Shown piece after piece: positions 1 through 5,625 of a DNA stretch of 5,738 bases. A program made the translations under genes and the position numbers. A model generated the notes under the pieces. It was given only the letters and a program-made list of their open reading frames with translations. It was not told where the DNA came from and made no database searches. Numbering within the stretch: the stretch's first letter is position 1; every line of letters starts with the position of its first letter. Source of the stretch: an uncultured bacterium (GTDB lineage: Bacteria; Actinomycetota; Coriobacteriia; Coriobacteriales; Coriobacteriaceae); assembly GCA_905216075.1 (NCBI GenBank), contig CAJMSO010000130.1, positions 1-5,738 of the forward strand, read 5' to 3'.

Positions 1-992
1 CTGAGGAAGCCCTGCCGTTCTATGCCATCTTCATTCCCATCATGATGGGTATCGGTTATGACTCGATGACGGCATTCATCATCTGCTTCCTTGGTCCTAA
101 CCTGGGATATTGTGCTTCGACCATCGACCCGTTTAATGTTTTGATCGCCCAGGGCATCATTGGCATCGAGGGCAATCCTCAGCTGTGGCTGCGCGCCGTT
201 TCTTGGGTCATCTTTACTGCCGTCGGTATCGCATGGGCCATGCGCTACGCTATGCGCGTCAAGAAAAACCCCGAGTCGTCCATTACGTACGAGGACGACA
301 AGCTCAAGCGTGTTGAGTTTTCCGTGACTGATGCCTCCATCGAGGAAGAGTTCACTACCCGTCAGAAGCTCGTACTTATCGATTTTGCCTGCGGTATGGG
401 CATTATCGTCTGGGGTCTTGTTACCCAGGGCTGGTACATGAATGAGATTTCCGCCGTGTTCCTTGGCATGGGCTTGCTTGCCGGTATCCTGGGCGGTCTT
501 GACCAGCAGACGATCGCTGAGGAGTTCGTTAAGGGTCTCGCCGACTTTGCGTACGCTGCCATCGTTATCGGTATCGCTCGCGGTATTCTGGTCATCGCCG
601 AGGGTGGCATGATCATCGACACCATCCTCCAGGCGCTCGCTACTGCGCTCGCCGGTGCACCAGCCGCCGTCTACACCACGTTTATGTATATCGTCCTTGG
701 CCTGCTCTCTTTGCTGGTTCCCTCGAGTTCTGGCCTGGCGGCGCTCACCATGCCCGTTATGGGCTCCCTGACCGAGCTCATGGGCCTCAATCCCGAGGCG
801 GCCGTCACCGCGCTCCAGTTTGCCAACCAGACCATCAACACCATCAGCCCCGTGGCGGGCATGACGGTCGCCGGCCTTGCCGTGGCTAGGATTTCGTTTG
901 GCCAATGGTGGAAGACCATTTGGAAGTTCTTCATTTTCATGGTCGTCTTTGGCCTGATCGTAACGGCAATCTCTGGCATGCTTCCGGTGTAG
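1..992 (+). CDS. YfcC/DcuC-family integral membrane transporter, 5' end missing
   Basis: The reading frame is open from the window edge (first full codon at 3, residues EEALPFYAIFIP) to TAG at 990-992, giving 329 visible residues. YfcC-family proteins are usually about 460-510 residues, so roughly the N-terminal third lies outside; the internal ATG at 42 is not the start. The protein is very hydrophobic, with about eight membrane-spanning or re-entrant stretches, interrupted by a charged, probably cytoplasmic linker at visible residues ~85-122. Family-like motifs are the FLGPNLGYCASTIDPFNV segment early on and LVPSSSGLAALTMPVM (PSSSG at visible residues 240-244), close to the PSGSGQAAxTMP signature of YfcC proteins. 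The family (Pfam DcuC-type, related to ArcD-like basic amino acid antiporters) carries C4-dicarboxylates or amino acids. Its place at the head of an frl cassette suggests import of fructosyl-amino acids, perhaps in exchange for lysine. The family is fairly sure; the substrate is inference. Confidence 0.88.
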   Translation, partial: EEALPFYAIFIPIMMGIGYDSMTAFIICFLGPNLGYCASTIDPFNVLIAQGIIGIEGNPQLWLRAVSWVIFTAVGIAWAMRYAMRVKKNPESSITYEDDKLKRVEFSVTDASIEEEFTTRQKLVLIDFACGMGIIVWGLVTQGWYMNEISAVFLGMGLLAGILGGLDQQTIAEEFVKGLADFAYAAIVIGIARGILVIAEGGMIIDTILQALATALAGAPAAVYTTFMYIVLGLLSLLVPSSSGLAALTMPVMGSLTELMGLNPEAAVTALQFANQTINTISPVAGMTVAGLAVARISFGQWWKTIWKFFIFMVVFGLIVTAISGMLPV

Positions 993-996
993 GTGG
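991..996 (+). promoter_or_regulatory. Ribosome binding site that sets the amidohydrolase start
   Basis: AGGTGG lies 5 bases before ATG 1002 and overlaps the transporter's TAG stop. It supports ATG 1002 over the in-frame GTG codons at 993 and 999: the site would overlap the GTG at 993 and leave only 2 bases before 999. The overlap suggests translational coupling to the transporter. Confidence 0.6.
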
Positions 997-1001
997 TTGT
1001 G

Positions 1002-2585
1002 ATGTCTGATCGTTTGACGGTCCTGACGTCTAAGAGCGTCTTTACCGGCACGGGGGACCTGCCGTTTGAAGGTTTCGTAGCGGTCCGTGGCAATCGAATT
1101 GAGGCTGTTGGCACCAAGTGTGAGGTAGCTTCGTATTTGACCCAGGCGGACGAGGTAGTTGACCTGGGCGACCGCACTGTCATGCCTGGCCTGATCGATG
1201 TGCATACCTTCTATACAGGTTGGGCGCTGCGGACGTTGGGGTCTGATCTGTCCGGCGTCGCTGATGCCAAAGAGGCCGTGTCGCTCTTGCGTGCATGGAA
1301 AGAAGATCATCCGGATTGCGCGGCGGCTTTTGGCCACAACCTGCCCGAAACGTTGGCATCGGATGCCGAGAACGCAAATACGGCAGCTGTGTTTGACGAT
1401 TGTTTTGGCGATATCCCTGTCGTCTGCTTTACACCGGGTGCGGAGACCTGCGTTCTCAATGCTGCCGCCAGTGCGCGATACGGCTTTACGCCCCAGGCGT
1501 GCTATGCCGAGAAGATCTGGCGCATGATGAGCGATTTCCTCGCGCTGCCCGAGGTGCGTGCCGGGTATTCGGACTACATGAGCATGCTTAACGAGCGCGG
1601 CGTTACCGCCATCAAGGAAATGGCGTTTGATGACTACTACGGCTTTGCCGACGAAATGGCTCGCCGTGAGGAATCTGGTGAGCTGACGGTTCGCGTCTCT
1701 ATGATGTCGCAGCCGGTGGGTGCCGGTGCAAATCTGTCATATGCCCGCGAGGCACGAGAGCGCTTCCGGGGGTCGTTCGTTCGTTTTTCTGGCTTCAACC
1801 GTATGACCGATCGCGGCGTATGGGCGGGGCTTGCCGAGATGATTGACCCCTATGAGGACACGGCCGATGCGGGCGCTGCCGGCAAGACGGTTGTCGAGGA
1901 GCCCGAGTGGGATCTGATTGAGAACGAGCTGCGCGCAATTGATGCTGACGGCTTCCGATATTCCTTGCATTGCCAGGGCGATGGCGCCGTTCGTCGCACC
2001 GTGGCGCTCTATGCCTCGCTGCCTCGAGACGAGCGTGGACGAATGCTTCGCCGCCATGCGATTACCGATCTCGAGAACTCTGACCCGACCGATCTTGTCG
2101 AGTTTGGCAAGTTGGGCGGAATTTGCGAGGTCTATCCGCAGATTCTGACGCTGGACCGGCGCGAGGATTGCCTGTCGATGATGCGTCGACAAATTGGCGA
2201 GACGCGACTTTTGCACAGCTGGAATCGCCGCGGCATGGAAGATTCCGGATGCACAGTGTGCTGTGGCACTGATTTACCGCTGCTGATTCCGAGCCTGGGC
2301 GAGTCAATCTACAGCGCGTGCGGCGGATTCTTCGCCGACGGACTGCCCGTGAATGAGGTCAACACGCTGACGCTTGTCGAGCTCTTGTGCGCTTGGACTG
2401 CCGGGGGCGCGTACGACCTGATGCGCGAAGACGAGCTGGGTACGCTCGAGGTTGGCAAGCTTGCCGATATCTGCGTGCTCGATCGGGATGTGTTCGACCT
2501 CGATTATCGCGACGCACGTGATCTTGCGGTTGACATGACGATGTCGGACGGACAAATCGTGTTCGATCGAAATAAGGAGGCATAA
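1002..2585 (+). CDS. YtcJ-like Amidohydro_3 family metal-dependent hydrolase with atypical ligand motifs
   Basis: 527 residues, a normal length for the YtcJ-type amidohydrolases, which are (beta/alpha)8 barrels flanked by a beta-sandwich built from both ends. The N-terminal sandwich strands (FVAVRGNRIEAVG) lead into VMPGLIDVH, the usual entry to barrel strand 1; GKLADICVLDRD near the C-terminus is the usual return to the sandwich. Some family landmarks remain: H323 in LHCQGDGAV (strand 5), D424 in CGTDLPL (strand 8), and K205 in TAIKEM (strand 4). Others are changed. The strand-1 HxH reads H68-T-F, and the strand-6 motif normally like RHRIEH reads RHAITD, so D356 replaces a ligand His. The family's GH motif near 'PV' is also absent (PGAET). 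The enzyme may bind one metal, bind it differently, or have an altered reaction. It sits 9 bases after the transporter and 1 base before frlC, so it is clearly co-expressed with Amadori genes. Deacylation or amide cleavage of an Amadori conjugate is speculation. No signal peptide is seen, so it is probably cytoplasmic. Confidence 0.85.
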   Translation: MSDRLTVLTSKSVFTGTGDLPFEGFVAVRGNRIEAVGTKCEVASYLTQADEVVDLGDRTVMPGLIDVHTFYTGWALRTLGSDLSGVADAKEAVSLLRAWKEDHPDCAAAFGHNLPETLASDAENANTAAVFDDCFGDIPVVCFTPGAETCVLNAAASARYGFTPQACYAEKIWRMMSDFLALPEVRAGYSDYMSMLNERGVTAIKEMAFDDYYGFADEMARREESGELTVRVSMMSQPVGAGANLSYAREARERFRGSFVRFSGFNRMTDRGVWAGLAEMIDPYEDTADAGAAGKTVVEEPEWDLIENELRAIDADGFRYSLHCQGDGAVRRTVALYASLPRDERGRMLRRHAITDLENSDPTDLVEFGKLGGICEVYPQILTLDRREDCLSMMRRQIGETRLLHSWNRRGMEDSGCTVCCGTDLPLLIPSLGESIYSACGGFFADGLPVNEVNTLTLVELLCAWTAGGAYDLMREDELGTLEVGKLADICVLDRDVFDLDYRDARDLAVDMTMSDGQIVFDRNKEA

Positions 2586-2586
2586 G

Positions 2587-3438
2587 ATGTCTGAATCCAA
2601 ACCGACGCTGCACCGCGAACAGATTGCGGGCATGAATATCCACTACATCATGTGGTCGCTCGATTACTTCCTTGATGTGCAGCAGCGTTTGGGCTTTGAG
2701 TCCATTGAGCTGTGGTGTGCGGAGCCGCATGTGACACTCGACCATACGGGCTACTTTGAGGCTGAGGTCCTGGCGAAAAAGGCTGCAGACCGTGGGCTTA
2801 GGTATCGTACTCTGTGCCCCGAGAATGTTGTCTATCCTTGGCAGTACTGCGCACGCAAACCGCTGCATGAACAGCGCAGCCTGGCGTACTTTAAGCACGG
2901 CATTGAGCTTGCCGAGGTACTTGGGTGCGACCGTATGTCCGTCAACTCGGGCTGGGGCGACTGGGACGAGGACCGCGAGGAAGCCTGGAAGCGCAGCCGC
3001 GAGCACTTGTCCATTCTGGCGGAGTATGCCGGCGAGCACGGTCTGGTGCTTACGATGGAAAGCCTGCGTCCCGAGGAGAGCAACCTTGTGACGACGGTTT
3101 CCGATGCGAAGCGCATGATTGACGAGGTCGCGAGCCCGTACTTACAGCCCATGGTTGATACAACCGCGATGGGCGTTGCAGGCGAGACGCTCGAGGACTG
3201 GTTTGCCGCCTTTGGTGATGGGGCAATTCACGAGATGCACTTTATCGACGGTGATCCGTATGGCCATCTGGTATGGGGCGATGGCAAGCACGATATGGAC
3301 GCCTTTGTCGCCACACTCAACGCCCATGGTTTCGACGGCATGCTGGGCCAGGAAATCACGGACGGTCGTTACTACGATGACCCGGCGGCGGCAGATGCCA
3401 AGAACATGGCCGCATTCGAGAAATATCTGATTGACTAA
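2587..3438 (+). CDS. frlC: FrlC-like fructoselysine/psicoselysine 3-epimerase (sugar phosphate isomerase/epimerase family)
   Basis: 283 residues (E. coli FrlC is about 276), a single TIM barrel of the AP_endonuc_2/xylose-isomerase-like family. The four metal ligands expected of ketose 3-epimerases are in order: E158 in LTMESL, D191 in PMVDTT, H218 in IHEMHFID and E256 in GQEI. Segments matching my memory of E. coli FrlC include CPENVVYPW, ESLRPEESNLV and SPYLQPMVD. The family moves the configuration at C3 of a keto sugar; FrlC interconverts fructoselysine and psicoselysine, letting the epimer enter the FrlD/FrlB route. The start at ATG 2587 has a strong AAGGAGG at 2574-2580 with 6-base spacing. 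The gene begins one base after the amidohydrolase stop. Sequence alone could also fit a 3-epimerase for another ketose or ketose-amine, but the neighbouring frlB and frlD make FrlC the best call. Cytoplasmic. Confidence 0.82.
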   Translation: MSESKPTLHREQIAGMNIHYIMWSLDYFLDVQQRLGFESIELWCAEPHVTLDHTGYFEAEVLAKKAADRGLRYRTLCPENVVYPWQYCARKPLHEQRSLAYFKHGIELAEVLGCDRMSVNSGWGDWDEDREEAWKRSREHLSILAEYAGEHGLVLTMESLRPEESNLVTTVSDAKRMIDEVASPYLQPMVDTTAMGVAGETLEDWFAAFGDGAIHEMHFIDGDPYGHLVWGDGKHDMDAFVATLNAHGFDGMLGQEITDGRYYDDPAAADAKNMAAFEKYLID

Positions 3439-3448
3439 AACAACTATC

Positions 3449-3480
3449 GGCCACGCAACCGACGTCATTGATTGCGGGCC
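3449..3480 (+). other. Intercistronic imperfect hairpin between frlC and frlB
   Basis: GGCCACGCAA (3449-3458) pairs with TTGCGGGCC (3472-3480) as nine base pairs with A3453 bulged, around a 13-base loop. This is the only sizeable gap in the operon (62 bases). No T-tract follows (the next bases are AAATAAGAAAGG), so it does not look like an intrinsic terminator. It could be an mRNA processing or stability element that sets frlB-frlD levels apart from the upstream genes. The pairing is seen; the role is inference. Confidence 0.45.
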
Positions 3481-3487
3481 AAATAAG

Positions 3488-3493
3488 AAAGGA
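3488..3493 (+). promoter_or_regulatory. Ribosome binding site that sets the frlB start
   Basis: AAAGGA lies 7 bases before ATG 3501. An in-frame TTG at 3468 would add 11 residues, but that codon falls in the loop of the intercistronic hairpin and lacks a good Shine-Dalgarno site, so ATG 3501 is preferred. Confidence 0.6.
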
Positions 3494-3500
3494 ACTGGAT

Positions 3501-4469
3501 ATGAACGCACACGATCTGATCAAAGAGGCAATTGCCGAGAAGGGCAAGTTCGACAGCGTCTACTGGATTGCTTGCGGTGGCTCCATGATCGATTTGATCC
3601 CGGCTCACGAGCTTCTGCAACGCGAGGCAACCACCTTCACTTCGTATATCTATACGGCTCGCGAGTTTGATATCATGCGCCCGCGCCGCTTGGGTGAGAA
3701 ATCCCTGGTCATTGCCTGCAGCCACAGTGGCAACACCCCCGAGGTCGTCGAGGGCTGCGAGATTGCCCTTGCTGCCGGCGCTACGGTGATCGCCCAGACC
3801 GACAACGCTGGATCTAAGATCGACTCCGGCAAGTGGACCACGTGGGTCTACCCGTGGGGCGAGGGTGTGCCGCAGGCCGAGGTCCCCGCTGGCATTTCGC
3901 TGTCGCTTGCGGCAGAGCTGCTCGATCAGCAGGAGGGCTACGCCGATCTTGCCGATATGTATGCCGGTATCGCCGAGATGGATAAGATTCTTCCCCCGGC
4001 ACGCGAGAAGGTAAATGCCGAGCTGGGCGATCGCTTTGCCAAGCTTTGCCAGGAGCACGAGTTCTTCTATATTCTGGGCAGCGGTCCCAACTTTAGCCAG
4101 ACCTACGGTTTCGCTATCTGCTCTCTTATGGAGATGCAGTGGCAGCACTGCAGCTACATTCACTCTGCCGAGTACTTCCATGGCCCCTTCGAGGCTACTC
4201 AGGATGGCGTTTTTTACTTCCTGCAGATGGGCTCCAGCGAGTGCCGTGCTATGGACGAGCGCGCCCTGGCGTTCCTTAAGACGCATACCGATACGCTGAT
4301 GGTGCTCGATGCCAAGGAGTACGGTATGGAAGCCGTGCCGGCGAGCGTCCGTGCCTATCTGGACCCGGTGCTGTTCTACGCCATGAACTGTGAGCTGCGT
4401 GCTGCACGCGGCAAGGTGTTTGATCACGATCCCGATTTCCGTCGCTATATGGGTGTTGTCGAGTACTAG
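3501..4469 (+). CDS. frlB: FrlB-like fructoselysine 6-phosphate deglycase (SIS domain)
   Basis: 322 residues, slightly shorter than E. coli FrlB (about 340), mainly at the N-terminus. Two SIS (sugar isomerase) lobes are visible. The first has VYWIACGGS (20-28) and CSHSGNTPEVV (73-83), the SxSGxTxE phosphosugar-binding pattern; the second begins at FFYILGSGPNFS (188-199). E211 in LMEMQW and H227 in YFHGPFE are exactly 16 residues apart, the same spacing as the catalytic Glu/His pair of GlmS (E488/H504) and of FraB/FrlB deglycases (FraB E214/H230). The C-terminus DFRRYMGVVEY closely matches the DRRYYGGLVEY ending of E. coli FrlB. FrlB hydrolyses fructoselysine 6-phosphate to glucose 6-phosphate and lysine in the cytoplasm. 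The next gene, 14 bases on, encodes the kinase that makes its substrate. A related deglycase such as GfrF (glucoselysine) or FraB (fructose-asparagine) cannot be fully excluded, but frlC and frlD alongside favour FrlB. Confidence 0.86.
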   Translation: MNAHDLIKEAIAEKGKFDSVYWIACGGSMIDLIPAHELLQREATTFTSYIYTAREFDIMRPRRLGEKSLVIACSHSGNTPEVVEGCEIALAAGATVIAQTDNAGSKIDSGKWTTWVYPWGEGVPQAEVPAGISLSLAAELLDQQEGYADLADMYAGIAEMDKILPPAREKVNAELGDRFAKLCQEHEFFYILGSGPNFSQTYGFAICSLMEMQWQHCSYIHSAEYFHGPFEATQDGVFYFLQMGSSECRAMDERALAFLKTHTDTLMVLDAKEYGMEAVPASVRAYLDPVLFYAMNCELRAARGKVFDHDPDFRRYMGVVEY

Positions 4470-4483
4470 AAGGGGCAAAGGCC

Positions 4484-5347
4484 ATGGCATTTAACGTTAA
4501 CGCGCTCGGATTTGGCGACAACGTCGTCGATCGCTACGAGCATATCCACACCATGTATCCCGGCGGCAATGCGGTGAACTTTGCCGTTTATGCCAAGAAA
4601 TGCGGTGCCGCACGCTCCGCATACATGGGCATTTTTGGCAATGACGCCGCTGCCGAGCATGTCATTGCAAGCCTCGAGGATGAGGGTATCGAGCTTGACA
4701 AGTGCGAGCAGATGATTGGCGAGAACGGGGCGGCTCGCGTGACCGTCGTTGACGGTGACCGTGTCTTCCTTGGCTCCAACGAGGGCGGTATCCGTGGCGA
4801 TGCGCGCTATGTCCTCGATCGCTTTGACCTTGCGTACATGAAGCAGTTCGATGTGGTTCATTCGGGCAACTATTGCTTTACCGAGCGCGAGCTGCCCAAG
4901 TTGAAGGCTGCGGGCGTCACGGTCTCTTTTGACTTTTCGGACGACTCCACCGACGAGTACTACGAGCAGATTGCGCCCTACGTCGATTTCGCTTTCTTTA
5001 GTGCGGCGGATGCCGCGAGTGAGGACGAGATTCGCGAGCGTTTGGCATGGGTGAAGGGTCTGGGTCCGCGTTTTGTGTCGGCTACGGCGGGCGCCGAGGG
5101 CTGCATTGCTTACGACGGCGAGCGTTATTACCGCCAGCTGGCTAAACCGGTAACGGACATGAAGGACACCATGGGGGCGGGCGACTCGTTCCTCACCTCG
5201 TTTTTGATGTGCTATCTCGATTCAGCCAAGCGTGGTGAGGATGGCGCCGAGGCCATCGAGCGCGCGCTCGACTTTGCTGCCGGGTTTGCCTCGACCGTGT
5301 GCGGCATGGAAGGTTCTTGGGGCCACGGAGCACCAATCGTCGAATAG
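4484..5347 (+). CDS. frlD: FrlD-like fructoselysine 6-kinase (PfkB/ribokinase family)
   Basis: 287 residues against about 261 for E. coli FrlD. The N-terminal substrate-binding segment has GFGDNVVDRYE (9-19) and PGGNAVNFAVY (26-36), closely matching IGDNCVDIY and SGGNAVNVAVY in E. coli FrlD; GGN is the PfkB signature that contacts the sugar. NDRVF/DFSD-type segments typical of FrlD appear as GDRVFLGSNEG (91-101) and SFDFSDD (148-154). The C-terminal ATP and anion-hole motif is DTMGAGDSF (228-236), with D234 the expected catalytic base. PfkB kinases transfer phosphate from ATP to the sugar C6; here the product would be fructoselysine 6-phosphate for FrlB. ATG 4484 is preceded by AGAAGGGG at 4468-4475, 8 bases upstream and overlapping the frlB stop. 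It is the last gene of the operon and is followed by a strong hairpin. Other ribokinase-family substrates are possible but unlikely given the motifs and context. Confidence 0.86.
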   Translation: MAFNVNALGFGDNVVDRYEHIHTMYPGGNAVNFAVYAKKCGAARSAYMGIFGNDAAAEHVIASLEDEGIELDKCEQMIGENGAARVTVVDGDRVFLGSNEGGIRGDARYVLDRFDLAYMKQFDVVHSGNYCFTERELPKLKAAGVTVSFDFSDDSTDEYYEQIAPYVDFAFFSAADAASEDEIRERLAWVKGLGPRFVSATAGAEGCIAYDGERYYRQLAKPVTDMKDTMGAGDSFLTSFLMCYLDSAKRGEDGAEAIERALDFAAGFASTVCGMEGSWGHGAPIVE

Positions 5348-5390
5348 CCGAGCGGTCCCGGGGAGGTGCGGGTGCCTCCCCGGGACTCGG
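5348..5390 (+). terminator. Strong GC-rich hairpin directly after frlD
   Basis: A perfect 12-bp stem (5355-5366 with 5375-5386) surrounds an 8-base loop. It is extended by CCGA 5348-5351 pairing with TCGG 5387-5390, leaving GCG (5352-5354) bulged. It begins one base after the frlD stop. What follows is TGTGCAAAAAA, with no T-run, so it is not a classic intrinsic terminator. It could be a U-tract-less terminator, a 3'-end stabilising structure, or a pause site. It lies right against the inverted-repeat element that follows. Confidence 0.6.
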
Positions 5391-5416
5391 TGTGCAAAAA
5401 ATGCCAAAAATGAGTA

Positions 5417-5437
5417 CTGTGACTAATTTAGTCGCAG
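5417..5437. other. Short hairpin at the inner edge of the left inverted-repeat arm
   Basis: CTGTGACTA (5417-5425) pairs with TAGTCGCAG (5429-5437), nine pairs including one G-T wobble, with a 3-base loop. It shares its first three bases with the left arm, so it and the long arm-to-arm pairing compete slightly. No similar hairpin sits next to the right arm. Confidence 0.45.
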
Positions 5438-5491
5438 CAAAATCAACCCCTTCAGATGTGATTTGAGCGTCTGGAGGGGTTTAAGATTTGC
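5438..5491 (-). terminator. Extended hairpin, terminator-like on the minus strand
   Basis: The core stem pairs 5445-5457 (AACCCCTTCAGAT) with 5469-5481 (GTCTGGAGGGGTT), 13 pairs with two wobbles, around an 11-base loop. Pairing continues outward, GCAAAATC (5438-5444 region) with GATTTGC (5485-5491), with a TAA bulge on one side and one A on the other. Read on the minus strand, the core stem is followed by GATTTTGC, a weak U-rich run, as expected for the end of a convergent minus-strand transcript. It could act in both directions, or be the core of a small structured RNA. Confidence 0.45.
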
Positions 5492-5625
5492 GAAAACGCA
5501 GGATGAATGACTGTAAAAGCTTTAATTAGCGGACAATCGAGGATTATTCTGGCGGTTGGGAAGTTAAAAGTAATGTATCCATTCCGGTAGCAGTACTCAT
5601 ATTTGGCATTTTTTGCCCACAGGGG

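Larger units (their letters stand above)
5390..5620. repeat. 231-base element bounded by long near-perfect inverted repeats
   Basis: The arm at 5390-5419 is the reverse complement of 5591-5620 at 28 of 30 positions; the mismatches are 5393/5617 and 5409/5601. Each arm contains GCAAAAAATGCC, itself close to palindromic, followed by an A-rich run and GAGTACTG. The 171 bases between the arms are AT-rich and hold two hairpins (5417-5437 and 5438-5491). The remainder (5492-5590) shows no ORF longer than about a dozen codons and no clear promoter. The arrangement resembles a MITE-like non-autonomous element or a dispersed palindromic intergenic repeat, but no target-site duplication flanks it. It could equally be a bidirectional transcription-end region. 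The inverted repeat is seen directly; its nature is not settled. Confidence 0.65.

Noticed and set aside
42..44. ATG at 42 as the transporter start
   Set aside because: The frame is open upstream to the window edge and the upstream residues match the YfcC family, so the gene is cut by the window.
993..1001. GTG codons at 993 and 999 as amidohydrolase starts
   Set aside because: The AGGTGG site at 991-996 is correctly spaced only for ATG 1002.
2359..3039. 226-codon minus-strand frame across the amidohydrolase/frlC junction
   Set aside because: It lies opposite two well supported genes, is rich in arginine and proline in the way of shadow frames, and has no family features.
3465..4490. Long open frame (341 codons) on the minus strand opposite frlB
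   Set aside because: It mirrors the strongly supported deglycase gene and has no recognisable motif. Long antisense frames are common opposite GC-biased codons.
5502..5528. Tiny plus-strand ORF starting ATGAATGACTG inside the inverted-repeat element
   Set aside because: Only eight codons, with no convincing ribosome binding site; nothing supports translation.
5540..5580. Tiny minus-strand ORF (about 12 codons, MDTLLLTSQPPE) inside the element
   Set aside because: Too short to support as a gene or leader peptide; no ribosome binding site of note and no gene just downstream to control.
5492..5590. Promoter-like hexamers in the AT-rich spacer
   Set aside because: Loose TTGTCC/TTGGGA-like and AT-rich matches occur on both strands but none has a good partner at 16-18 bases.
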